A stretch of 64,000 nt of DNA from contig NZ_CP085193.1 in NCBI RefSeq assembly GCF_024298965.1, positions 1,426,001 through 1,490,000 on the forward strand. The letters are read 5' to 3'. The DNA comes from Streptomyces rapamycinicus NRRL 5491. Its GTDB lineage: Bacteria; Actinomycetota; Actinomycetes; Streptomycetales; Streptomycetaceae. The translations under genes were made by a program, and so were the position numbers. The notes under the pieces are model-generated. The model did not search any database. It saw only the letters and a program-made list of their open reading frames with translations, and was not told where the DNA came from. Shown here piece by piece: positions 52,093 to 59,930 of the stretch. Within the stretch, counting starts at the first letter, position 1; each line of letters starts with the position of its first letter.

Positions 52093-52590
52093 ATGACGAC
52101 GACCACCCCGGCCCGCACCACCGCCCGGCTGGATCTGAAGGGCCTCGCCCCCGAGGTGTCCGCCGCGATGGGCGAGCTGCACCGGGCGGCGGTGCGGGCC
52201 GCCCGGGCGGCGGGGGTCGAGCCCGAGCTGCTCGAGCTGGTCAGGATCCGTGCCTCGCAGCTCAACGGCTGCGCGTTCTGCCTGGACATGCACACCAAGG
52301 ACGCCCGCGCCCAGGGCGAGACCGAGCAGCGGATCCACACCCTCGCCGCCTGGCGGGAGACCCCGTTCTTCACCGAGCGGGAGCGGGCCGCGCTCGCGCT
52401 GACCGAGGCGGTGACCTCGGTCCAGGACGGCCATGTGCCGGACGAGGTCTACGCGGCCGTCCGTGAGGTCTTCGACGAACCGCAGGTGGCGGCCGTGATC
52501 TGGGCCGCCGTCGTGATCAACGCCTACAACCGCACGGCGATCAGCGCGCGGATGGTGCCCGGCGCCTATCAGCCCGCCCCGCGCACCTGA
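52093..52590 (+). CDS. AhpD/carboxymuconolactone-decarboxylase-like protein
   Basis: 165-residue all-helical protein of the CMD/AhpD superfamily with the redox motif CAFC in QLNGCAFCLDMHTKDARAQGETEQRI. The His following the motif is also typical. Members act as alkylhydroperoxidases or thiol-dependent peroxidases. Here it is the last gene of the aminobenzoate operon, where it may handle peroxide from the flavoprotein or oxidise an intermediate. Start ATG 52093 behind CGGAG, 42 bp after the PabC-like stop. A hairpin terminator follows directly. Confidence 0.9.
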   Translation: MTTTTPARTTARLDLKGLAPEVSAAMGELHRAAVRAARAAGVEPELLELVRIRASQLNGCAFCLDMHTKDARAQGETEQRIHTLAAWRETPFFTERERAALALTEAVTSVQDGHVPDEVYAAVREVFDEPQVAAVIWAAVVINAYNRTAISARMVPGAYQPAPRT

Positions 52591-52594
52591 CCCC

Positions 52595-52622
52595 GACGCC
52601 CGCGCGACCGCGCGCCGGCGTC
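52595..52622 (+). terminator. Terminator of the aminobenzoate operon
   Basis: GACGCC (52595-52600) pairs with GGCGTC (52617-52622); inside, GCGCG pairs with CGCGC around a short loop, with one mismatch. Begins 5 nt after the AhpD stop codon. Confidence 0.65.
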
Positions 52623-52644
52623 AGCACCCGCTGGAGGCCAGACC

Positions 52645-53259
52645 ATGAACACCCACGGACCGCGACGCGTATTCGGGCCGCGTCCGCCCCTGCTCAAGCG
52701 TCCGGCCAGGGGGCCCAACCCGCTGCGCCGCCGGACGGACCGGATCCAGACCTGGTGCACCGTGCTGTTCGCGCTGGTCCTCGTGGTCGGGCTGCCGGCC
52801 GCCGCGATCAGCGCGGGGTACGCGGCACACGCCTCCCAGATGCGCGTCGTGGCCGCCGAGACCTCGGCCCGGCACCAGATCACCGCACGGCTCGCCGATG
52901 CCACCCCCGGCCCGGCCCACAGCGATGTACGGGAGCCGCGGCAGGCGCGGGTGCGCTGGGTCGCGGATGACGGTGAGCGCCATACGGGCACCGCCACGGT
53001 GGCGGGCGACGGCGACTCGGGGGACGCGGTACGGGTCTGGGTGAACCGCGAGGGCGCCCTGGCGCAGCCGCCCTCCTCCCCGTCGACCGCGCGGACTATG
53101 GGCTGGTTCACCGGCTGTATCACCGCGGCGACGGTGGCCGCGCTCGCGTTCACGGGGCGGGCCCGGGTCCGGCGGGCCCTGGACCGCAGAAGTTACGCGC
53201 GCTGGGAGGCAGAGTGGAAGGTGGTGGAACCCGCGTGGTCCGGCAGGAACCGCCGCTGA
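52645..53259 (+). CDS. Rv1733c-like two-TM membrane protein
   Basis: 204 residues. Basic N-terminus, TM1 at about 37-61 (WCTVLFALVLVVGLPAAAISAGYAA), an extracytoplasmic domain with ARVRWVADDGERHTGTATV and VRVWVNREG, and TM2 at about 152-173. This is the build of the actinobacterial Rv1733c family, of unknown function but linked to dormancy in mycobacteria. Start ATG behind GGAGGCC. In Streptomyces these genes often occur beside small stress proteins, and a DUF1876 gene follows here. Confidence 0.85.
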   Translation: MNTHGPRRVFGPRPPLLKRPARGPNPLRRRTDRIQTWCTVLFALVLVVGLPAAAISAGYAAHASQMRVVAAETSARHQITARLADATPGPAHSDVREPRQARVRWVADDGERHTGTATVAGDGDSGDAVRVWVNREGALAQPPSSPSTARTMGWFTGCITAATVAALAFTGRARVRRALDRRSYARWEAEWKVVEPAWSGRNRR

Positions 53260-53288
53260 GCGGGGCTCCGGCCGCCGCCACGGGTTCC

Positions 53289-53314
53289 GGCCGCTTCCGA
53301 CGCCAGAAGCGGCC
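53289..53314 (+). terminator. Hairpin downstream of the Rv1733c-like gene
   Basis: GGCCGCTTC (53289-53297) and GAAGCGGCC (53306-53314) form a perfect 9-bp stem with an 8-nt loop, 30 bp after the stop codon. Followed by repeats of GAAGGTGCC before the DUF1876 gene. Confidence 0.6.
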
Positions 53315-53318
53315 GCCT

Positions 53319-53364
53319 GAAGGTGCCGCCAGGAGGTGCCTTCCGAAGGTGCCTCCCGAAGGTG
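53319..53364. repeat. Degenerate 13-15-bp repeats (GAAGGTGCC core)
   Basis: Core sequences GAAGGTGCC, GGAGGTGCC, GAAGGTGCC and GAAGGTGAG occur in sequence upstream of the DUF1876 start. Each core could act as a ribosome-site-like element; the last precedes the true GAGGAG site. Confidence 0.5.
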
Positions 53365-53375
53365 AGGAGCAGACC

Positions 53376-53666
53376 ATGTCGCACACAGTGGAGTGGAAGG
53401 TCCATCTCTATCTCTCCGAGGACGAGGGGCGGACCAGGGCGCGGGTGGAGCTGGACACCGGGTCCACGGCGCTCACCGGCCGGGGGCTGGCCCGGTGCAA
53501 CCCGGACGACGAGGACGTGCCCGTGATCGGCGATGAGCTCGCCGCCGGGCGGGCGCTCAGCGATCTGGCGCAGCAGCTGGCGCAGGCCGCCGAGCACGAC
53601 CTGGAGAGCGCGGGCGCGCCCCCGGCCTCGCGCAGACCACGGCCCGGCTACGGCTGGATCGCCTGA
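53376..53666 (+). CDS. DUF1876 (dsRBD-like fold) protein
   Basis: 96 residues with the family pattern HTVEWKVHLYLSEDEGRTRARVELDTGSTALTGRGLARCNPDDEDVPVIGDELAAGRALSDLAQQL. Common in actinobacteria and often dormancy- or stress-associated, which fits the Rv1733c-like neighbour. Biochemical function unknown. ATG at 53376 behind GTGAGGAG. Confidence 0.92.
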   Translation: MSHTVEWKVHLYLSEDEGRTRARVELDTGSTALTGRGLARCNPDDEDVPVIGDELAAGRALSDLAQQLAQAAEHDLESAGAPPASRRPRPGYGWIA

Positions 53667-53815
53667 GGGAGGTCGTGCATCGGCCGCCGGCCGGCTCCGC
53701 CGTACCGCACTGGCCATTATTTATGAATACATCTTGACAGCCCGTTGGCGCCCCCGGACGATGAACCGATCTCCCGTCTCTGTCATCGCCGAGCCGCCGA
53801 CCGCGGGGAGCCCCT

Positions 53816-55072
53816 GTGACGCTGTCGCCGCATCTGCCGGACAAACTGACCATCTCACTCTGGGACTTCAGCTGGTACACCCGCACCGGCCCGGATGAGC
53901 CCTTCGCCGATCTCGACCGCGCCTTCGAGGACGCCGTGGCCCGCGGCTACAACACGGTGCGCGTCTGCGCCATGCCGTTCCTGCTCTTCGGCTCCCGGCT
54001 GGACACGACCAAGCTGCGGCCGTCGGCGCTGGGCGGCGCGTACGGACAGCGGATGCGCTGGTACGACCTGGGCGGCGGGGGCGAGATCGACGGACGGGCC
54101 CGGCTGCGCGAGCTGTTCGAGGCGGCCCTGCGCCATGACTGCTTCGTCATCCTCTCCAGCTGGGAGTACCAGCAGAGCCCGTCGTTCGGCGAGGACCGCG
54201 CCTGGTTCGACGCGCTGATGGCCGTCGATCCCGAGCGGCGCGCCGAGGCGCTCGCGGACGCGCTGGCCGATCTGATCGACTTCCTGGTGATCCACGGTCT
54301 GGACGACCGGATCGCCTTCACCGAGCTGCACAACGAGGTCCAGGGCAGCCGGCTCACCGAAGGGCTGGACGGCCAGGACAAGGTCGTCGCCCTGCGGCCA
54401 CGGCTGGAGCGGGGCATCGCCCGGTTCAAGGAGCGCCACCCCAACCGGCCGGTCACGGTCAACTACGCCAAGGTGCCGGTCGGTTCGCTGCGCGGGGTCC
54501 CCCGCGAGGTGGATGTCGCGGTCTTCCACCCCTATGTCTACGGGGTGCTGGACGAGCTGCTGACCACCTTCGCCGTCCGCGACCGGACCCGCCCCTTCCC
54601 CCAGGAGGCGGTCCGCCGGGAGCTGCTGCGCCCCGGCGCCCCCGATCTGGCCGACTGGGCCCCGCCGCCCGGCGACCGATGGCGGCTGGAGGCCACCACG
54701 GTCGGCTCCCGGGAGATCTACGTCCACGACTGGTGCGACCCCGACCGCTGGGACGCCTGGCTGTACGACCGCTACGCCGTGCACCGGCTGGCGATGGACC
54801 AGCTGCTGGTCACCTGGATCGAGGCGGCCGCGGACTGGGCCGCCGCGAGCGGGGTCCCACTGGTCTTCGGCGAGGGCTGGATCGGCTACACCCCGCTGCA
54901 CGGGACCTTCGAGGAGGGCCCGGTAGGGGCCGCGTTCTGCCGCCGCGCCGTCGAGGAGTCGGCACGGGTGGGCGCGTGGGGCGCGGTGGTGTGCTCCAAC
55001 GCGGCGCCCCAGCACCCGATGTGGCAGGACATCGCGCTGCAGCGGGAGTGCAACGCGGTGCTGCGCGGCTGA
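53816..55072 (+). CDS. Cellulase-like (TIM-barrel) glycoside hydrolase family protein
   Basis: 418 residues with a TIM-barrel pattern: ISLWDFSWYTRTGPDEPF at the start, FVILSSWEYQQSP, FTELHNEVQGSR (probable acid/base Glu after Asn), VAVFHPYVYG and VFGEGWIGYTP (probable nucleophile Glu). No signal peptide, so it would act inside the cell on an imported sugar, or the assignment to carbohydrate cleavage is wrong. GTG at 53816 follows GGGGAG. The region upstream (53715-53745) is unusually AT-rich and includes TTGACA. The MFS transporter follows on the same strand and could import its substrate. Confidence 0.82.
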   Translation: MTLSPHLPDKLTISLWDFSWYTRTGPDEPFADLDRAFEDAVARGYNTVRVCAMPFLLFGSRLDTTKLRPSALGGAYGQRMRWYDLGGGGEIDGRARLRELFEAALRHDCFVILSSWEYQQSPSFGEDRAWFDALMAVDPERRAEALADALADLIDFLVIHGLDDRIAFTELHNEVQGSRLTEGLDGQDKVVALRPRLERGIARFKERHPNRPVTVNYAKVPVGSLRGVPREVDVAVFHPYVYGVLDELLTTFAVRDRTRPFPQEAVRRELLRPGAPDLADWAPPPGDRWRLEATTVGSREIYVHDWCDPDRWDAWLYDRYAVHRLAMDQLLVTWIEAAADWAAASGVPLVFGEGWIGYTPLHGTFEEGPVGAAFCRRAVEESARVGAWGAVVCSNAAPQHPMWQDIALQRECNAVLRG

Positions 55073-55079
55073 GGACGGG

Positions 55080-55122
55080 CCCGTACGGCACCGCGTTGGC
55101 CCGCGCCCCGGGGCCGTACGGG
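55080..55122 (+). terminator. Hairpin after the cellulase-like gene
   Basis: CCCGTACGGC (55080-55089) and GCCGTACGGG (55113-55122) form a perfect 10-bp stem, 7 nt after the stop codon. A long GC-rich loop of 23 nt. No U-tract. Confidence 0.6.
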
Positions 55123-55233
55123 ATCCGCTCGGACCTCGAGCGCCGCTGGAGCCGCGCTCGTACCGGTAGCCGCGCTCCCTTACGGGTACGGACATCACAT
55201 CCCCTTGGCGGTGACGGCTGAAAGGGCCCGGAT

Positions 55234-56616
55234 GTGACGACGTCCCCAGCGGATCCCAGCGAACGTGCTGCCGGGCGGGCCCCGCGCCGTGCGCTGGTGG
55301 CCGGTTCGGTCGGCAACTTCATCGAGTGGTACGAGTTCGGTGTCTACGGTTTCTTCGCGACGATCATCGCCGCGAACTTCTTCACCCCGGACGGCGGCAA
55401 CGAGCTCGAGGGCCTGGTCAAGACCTACGCCTCCTTCGGGATCGCGTTCTTCTTCCGCCCCATCGGCGCCGCCGTCTTCGGCCGGATCGGCGACCGGATC
55501 GGCCGCCGGCCCACGCTGATCCTGGTGCTGCTGCTGATGACCGGCGCCACGACGCTCATCGGAGCGCTGCCCACGTACGACACGCTGGGCGCGGCCGCGC
55601 CCTGGCTGCTCACCCTGTTGCGGATCCTCCAGGGTCTCTCCGCGGGCGGGGAGTTCGGCGGTGCGGTGTCGATCATGACGGAGTTCGCTCCACCGGGCCG
55701 CCGCGGGCTGTACGGGGCGTGGCAGTCGTTCACCGTGGCGCTGGGGCTGCTGGCCGGGGCCGGGGTGGCGGCGGTGCTGGCCACCGTGATGAGCGAGGAG
55801 TCACTGGGCGACTGGGGCTGGCGGCTGCCGTTCCTGCTGACCCTGCCGATCGGGCTGGTGGCCCTGTGGCTGCGGCTGAGGCTGGAGGAGACCCCCTTCT
55901 TCCGCGCGACGGCGGACGGGTCCACCGGCACGGCGTCGGCCGCCGGGCCGGAGCGGGTGGCGGACCCCCGCGAGGTGGCCGGGGCCATCGTCATGGGGGC
56001 CGCGCGCATCATGGGCTGGGCGGCGGCCGGTTACACCTTCCTGGTCGTCATGCCCTCGTATCTCCAGGCCACCTTGAACGCCACCTTCCAGCAGGCGCTG
56101 GTCGCCACCGTCGTGGCCAACGCGGGCTTCGCGCTCGCCATCCTCCCGGCGGGGCTGCTCAGCGACCGGATCGGGCGGCGGCCGGTGATGCTGACCGGGG
56201 CCGCGCTGGTGGCGGTGCTGGCCTTCCCGCTGCTCAATGTCCTACAGGAGCCGGACAGTTCGGCATGGGTCCAGGGGGCGGCGGTCTTCGTGGCGGGCGT
56301 GGTGGTGGGCCTGATGGCCGGGCCCGGTCCGGCCATGCTCGCCGAGATGTTCCCGACCCGGGTCCGCTACACGGGCCTTGGGCTGGCGTACGCGCTGTCC
56401 AACGCGGTGTTCTCCGGATGCGCCGGGCTCATCATCACCGAGGTGATCAAGCACACCGGCGAGGTGGACACCCCGGCCTACTACGTGACGGTGACCTGCG
56501 CCATCAGCGTGGCCGCCCTGGCCACTCTGCGCGGGGAGCACCACCGCGGCGCGCTGCCCGGCGCGGCGCGGCCCACGACGGGGGCCGAGCGGGAGGAGGA
56601 GACACCATGCGGGTGA
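55234..56616 (+). CDS. MFS transporter, metabolite:H+ symporter (MHS) family
   Basis: 460 residues with 12 predicted membrane segments. The N-terminus AGSVGNFIEWYEFGVYGFFATIIAANFF and the loop motif GRIGDRIGRRPTLIL identify the ProP/KgtP/ShiA branch, which carries organic acids, betaines or similar solutes with protons. LQGLSAGGEFGGAVSIMTEFAPPGRRG is the usual family signature. GTG start at 55234 behind AAAGGGCC. It overlaps anmK by 10 nt; physical coupling suggests a role in uptake or recycling of the same group of compounds, though the substrate is not evident. Confidence 0.9.
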   Translation: MTTSPADPSERAAGRAPRRALVAGSVGNFIEWYEFGVYGFFATIIAANFFTPDGGNELEGLVKTYASFGIAFFFRPIGAAVFGRIGDRIGRRPTLILVLLLMTGATTLIGALPTYDTLGAAAPWLLTLLRILQGLSAGGEFGGAVSIMTEFAPPGRRGLYGAWQSFTVALGLLAGAGVAAVLATVMSEESLGDWGWRLPFLLTLPIGLVALWLRLRLEETPFFRATADGSTGTASAAGPERVADPREVAGAIVMGAARIMGWAAAGYTFLVVMPSYLQATLNATFQQALVATVVANAGFALAILPAGLLSDRIGRRPVMLTGAALVAVLAFPLLNVLQEPDSSAWVQGAAVFVAGVVVGLMAGPGPAMLAEMFPTRVRYTGLGLAYALSNAVFSGCAGLIITEVIKHTGEVDTPAYYVTVTCAISVAALATLRGEHHRGALPGAARPTTGAEREEETPCG

Positions 56617-57779
56617 TCGGACTGATGTCGGGCACGTCCCATGACGCGGTGGACGCCGCGGCGGCCGACCTGGTGCTCGACGGCGACACCGTGGTGCTCG
56701 CCCCGCTGGGGCTGGTCAGCGAGGCGTATCCGGAGGCGCTGCGGTCGGCGCTGAGCGCCGCGCTGCCCCCGGCGGCCACCACCATGCGGGACGTGTGCGC
56801 GCTCGACACCCGGATCGGCCAGGCGTTCGCCGCGCTCGCGGTCCGCGCCGACCGGGAGCTGTGCGAGGGGCGTACGGACCTCATCGGCTCCCACGGCCAG
56901 ACGGTGTACCACTGGGCCGAGGGCGGGCGGGTGCACGGCACGCTCCAGCTCGGCCAGCCCGCCTGGATCGCCGAGGCCACCGGCTGCCCCGTGGTCTCCG
57001 ATCTGCGCACCCGCGATGTGGCCGCGGGCGGCCAGGGCGCTCCCCTGGTCAGCCTGGTGGACGCCCTGTGGCTGCGCGGGCGGCCCGGTGTGTGCGCCGC
57101 CCTGAACCTGGGCGGGATCGCCAACATCACGGTGGTCTCCAGCGCCCGGGATCCGCTGGCCTTCGACACCGGTCCGGCGAACGCGCTCATCGACGCGGCG
57201 GTCTGCGATCTGACGGGCGGCCGGCTGGACCATGACGCGGACGGCGCCATGGCGGCGCGCGGTACCGTCCACGGGCCGCTGCTGGAGCGGCTGCTGGCCG
57301 AGCCGTACTACGCGCTGCCCGCGCCCAAGACGACGGGCAAGGAGCTGTTCCACGCGTCCTATCTGCGCGCTGCCCTGGCCGCCACGGGCCAGGTGCCCGA
57401 CGATGACGTGGTCGCCACCGTCACCGGGCTGACGGCCCGCACCGTGGCCGACGCCGTACGGAAGGTGCACGCCACCGAGGTGATCGCCTCGGGCGGCGGC
57501 ACCCGCAACCCCACCCTGATGGGGGCGTTGCGCCGGGAGCTGGGCCCCATCGGGCTGCGGACCTCCGACGACCTCGGCCTTCCGGCGGCGGCGAAGGAGG
57601 CGTACGCCTTCGCCGTCCTCGCCTTCCTGACCGCCCACGGGCTGGCCGGTACGGTGCCGAGCTGCACCGGCGCCCGCCATGCCGGCGTGCTGGGGTCGAT
57701 CACCCCGGGGCGGCGCGGCTTCGGCCTGCCCGCGCCGGGGCGGTCCGCGCCCACCCGGCTGGAGGTCTTCCGCCGCTGA
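56607..57779 (+). CDS. anmK: Anhydro-N-acetylmuramic acid kinase
   Basis: 390 residues. The sequence VIGLMSGTSHDAVDAAA at the N-terminus, GSHGQTVYHW, LNLGGIANITVV, FDTGPANALID and ASGGGTRNPTLMGAL are the classic AnmK phosphate- and sugar-binding segments. It phosphorylates and opens 1,6-anhydro-MurNAc to MurNAc 6-phosphate in cell-wall recycling. Length is normal. The ATG at 56607 lies 10 bp inside the end of the transporter gene and has a strong GGAGGAGGAG site. Confidence 0.95.
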   Translation: MRVIGLMSGTSHDAVDAAAADLVLDGDTVVLAPLGLVSEAYPEALRSALSAALPPAATTMRDVCALDTRIGQAFAALAVRADRELCEGRTDLIGSHGQTVYHWAEGGRVHGTLQLGQPAWIAEATGCPVVSDLRTRDVAAGGQGAPLVSLVDALWLRGRPGVCAALNLGGIANITVVSSARDPLAFDTGPANALIDAAVCDLTGGRLDHDADGAMAARGTVHGPLLERLLAEPYYALPAPKTTGKELFHASYLRAALAATGQVPDDDVVATVTGLTARTVADAVRKVHATEVIASGGGTRNPTLMGALRRELGPIGLRTSDDLGLPAAAKEAYAFAVLAFLTAHGLAGTVPSCTGARHAGVLGSITPGRRGFGLPAPGRSAPTRLEVFRR

Positions 57780-57942
57780 GCGGGGGGCGGCGTCTCGCGG
57801 CCGGTGGAGCCCCGCTGCGGGAAAGGGGATGTCGGCACCGGCCCTAGCGGGAGTACGTTTGGGAACGGCCCGCTATCGAAGGGGTGAATGTGGGTAAAGG
57901 ACCCCTAGCCGACGGGGGGCCTGAACGGGGGGACGGGGGCAC

Positions 57943-59925
57943 GTGGCGGAATCCGGAATGGGCGTGGGCTTAAGAGGCCGCAGCGGGATCATCAGTCTGG
58001 TCGGGGAGTGTCTCAGGCTGGAGCCGACGGACGAGCGGCCGGTGATCATGCTGGTGGGGCCGCGCGGCAGTGGGGCCAGCGACGCTCATGGCGCGCTGAT
58101 GGAGAAGTTCGGCCCCGAGACGCCGTTCGCGTATGTCAATGTCGGCGGTGAGCAGTCCCTGCTGCCGCGGTACGCCCTGGCGCTGCTCGCGCGCCAGCTG
58201 GAGCGCAAGCTGCCGCGCTACCGCCGCTCGCACTTCCCACGACTGACGCTCGGTCTGCTCGCCTCCGACCACCAGCTGCGGATGACGAGCCTGGCGGAGG
58301 GGCGGCGCAACATCCGGCGGGAGCTGGACGCGTTCCAGGAGCGGGCGGAGGCGCGCTACGGCGACTATCTCGCCGCCTTCTTCGAGGTGGCCGGGGGCGC
58401 CGTGGGCGCTCCCGACGGCGCCTCCACGGCCGCGCTCGCGCTGCTGCGGGACGCGCTGCGGCGCGGCCGGAGGCGGCTGCCGGGCCGCAAGTTCACCAGC
58501 AGCGCGGCCTGGTACGGCGGCCATCCGCTGCTGCGGAGCCGGGATCCGTGGGAGGCGCTGGTCGAGCTCAACCTGTGGCGCCACGACGGGGACGAGGACG
58601 ATCAGGAGCGGCTGGACCGGGTGCTGTTCTCGGCCCTGCTGGAGGACATGCGCGGCAATGTGCGCCACTCGTTCATGCCCCGTTCGTATCTGCTGCTGCT
58701 CGACAACTCCCATACGGAGTACGGCCGTCGCTTCCTCGATCTGCTGATCCGGGCCCGCCATGACGACGCCGTGGTGGCGGGCGCCGACTGCGATCCGCTC
58801 ACCGTCGTGGCGAGCTCCAACCGGTGGCTGCCCCGCTGGGGCCCGGCCACCGGCGATCAGTGGCCGTGGCGGCTGCGGGGCCCGGACCGGGCCTCCCTGG
58901 CGGACTGGAGCGAGCACCGGCCGGGCCGGGACAGCGATGACACCTGGTGGTATCCGCTGCGGCTGCGCGACCTCAATCTGGACGAGGTGCGCATCCGGAT
59001 CGAGCTGGAGCTGCGCCACCACCCCGACCTCGCGCCGTTCACCCGGCTCGCGCCCTTCGTCCACCGGCTGACCGCGGGGCTCCCCCGGGCGGTCAGCCTG
59101 GTTCTGGAGCTGCTCCGGCACTCGTCCGTGCCGGTCGAGGACGGCGCCGAGCAGGACCGCTGGCTGCGCACCCTGCCGGACCGCACACCGCGGGAGGGCG
59201 AGGACACCCGGACGCTGGCGGAGGCCGCCCTGGACCATCTCCTGCGCGATTTCGACCCCGCGCGGCGGATGGCGCTCGAGGAGTGCGCGGCGGCGCGCGA
59301 CCTGTCCATCGGCACCCGGCTGCTGGGCTCGGGCGACTCGCTGTTCGGCGAGGTCCGCGGCCGCTGGCTGCTGCACAGCCCGGGCGCCGTGACCCCGGCC
59401 CTGCACCCCTGGCTGCGGCGGCTGTTGCTGTGGCGGCTGGCCGGGCGTCCGGACGACTGGGACGCGGTGCACGAGTTGCTGGCCGAGCACTTCAGATCCG
59501 AGGGCCGCCCGGTCCCGGAGATGTACCACCGGCTGGCGGCGGAGCGGATCGACGAGGTGACCGGGTATCTGGTGGAGCGCTTCCCGGCGGTGCCCGCGGC
59601 GCAGTGGATAGCTGAGTTCAACACCATCACGGCCGCCCCCAACCGGCTGGGCCAGGCCGGCGGACCGCTGGAGCTGCTCGCCGGCCTCGCCCCGGACGAG
59701 CCCCCGGAGGCGGTCACCACGGCCTCGGTGATCCGGGAGCTGATCACGGTGCGCTGGGTGTGGAGCGATCCGCTCGCCGACCCCGGGATGCGGCTGAACG
59801 ACATGATCGCCGACGGCTTCAACCAGCTCTCACGACTGCGGAGGAACGACATCGTGGCCCTGTTCAACGAGGCGGAGCGGTACCGCCACTGGCGCCATCC
59901 GCTGACGCGCGCGGACGAGGGGTGA
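57943..59925 (+). CDS. Degenerate P-loop (STAND-like) protein, partner of the receptor gene
   Basis: 660 residues. An N-terminal nucleotide-binding-like module starts with PVIMLVGPRGSGASDAHGAL: the Walker A has Ala45 where Lys should be (GPRGSGAS at 39-46). The Walker B-like strand SYLLLLDNSH ends in Asp254-Asn255 rather than Asp-Glu/Asp. So ATP hydrolysis is unlikely although the fold may persist. The rest is mainly helical with winged-helix-like segments and no recognisable effector. Start is a GTG at 57943. It lies 5 bp before a membrane-anchored receptor gene, with which it probably forms one signalling unit. Confidence 0.75.
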   Translation: MAESGMGVGLRGRSGIISLVGECLRLEPTDERPVIMLVGPRGSGASDAHGALMEKFGPETPFAYVNVGGEQSLLPRYALALLARQLERKLPRYRRSHFPRLTLGLLASDHQLRMTSLAEGRRNIRRELDAFQERAEARYGDYLAAFFEVAGGAVGAPDGASTAALALLRDALRRGRRRLPGRKFTSSAAWYGGHPLLRSRDPWEALVELNLWRHDGDEDDQERLDRVLFSALLEDMRGNVRHSFMPRSYLLLLDNSHTEYGRRFLDLLIRARHDDAVVAGADCDPLTVVASSNRWLPRWGPATGDQWPWRLRGPDRASLADWSEHRPGRDSDDTWWYPLRLRDLNLDEVRIRIELELRHHPDLAPFTRLAPFVHRLTAGLPRAVSLVLELLRHSSVPVEDGAEQDRWLRTLPDRTPREGEDTRTLAEAALDHLLRDFDPARRMALEECAAARDLSIGTRLLGSGDSLFGEVRGRWLLHSPGAVTPALHPWLRRLLLWRLAGRPDDWDAVHELLAEHFRSEGRPVPEMYHRLAAERIDEVTGYLVERFPAVPAAQWIAEFNTITAAPNRLGQAGGPLELLAGLAPDEPPEAVTTASVIRELITVRWVWSDPLADPGMRLNDMIADGFNQLSRLRRNDIVALFNEAERYRHWRHPLTRADEG

Positions 59926-59930
59926 GACCG

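Noticed and set aside
53715..53760. Sigma-70 promoter (TTGACA) before the cellulase-like gene
   Set aside because: No acceptable -10 element stands 16-18 nt downstream (GACGAT is poor); only noted as an AT-rich upstream region.
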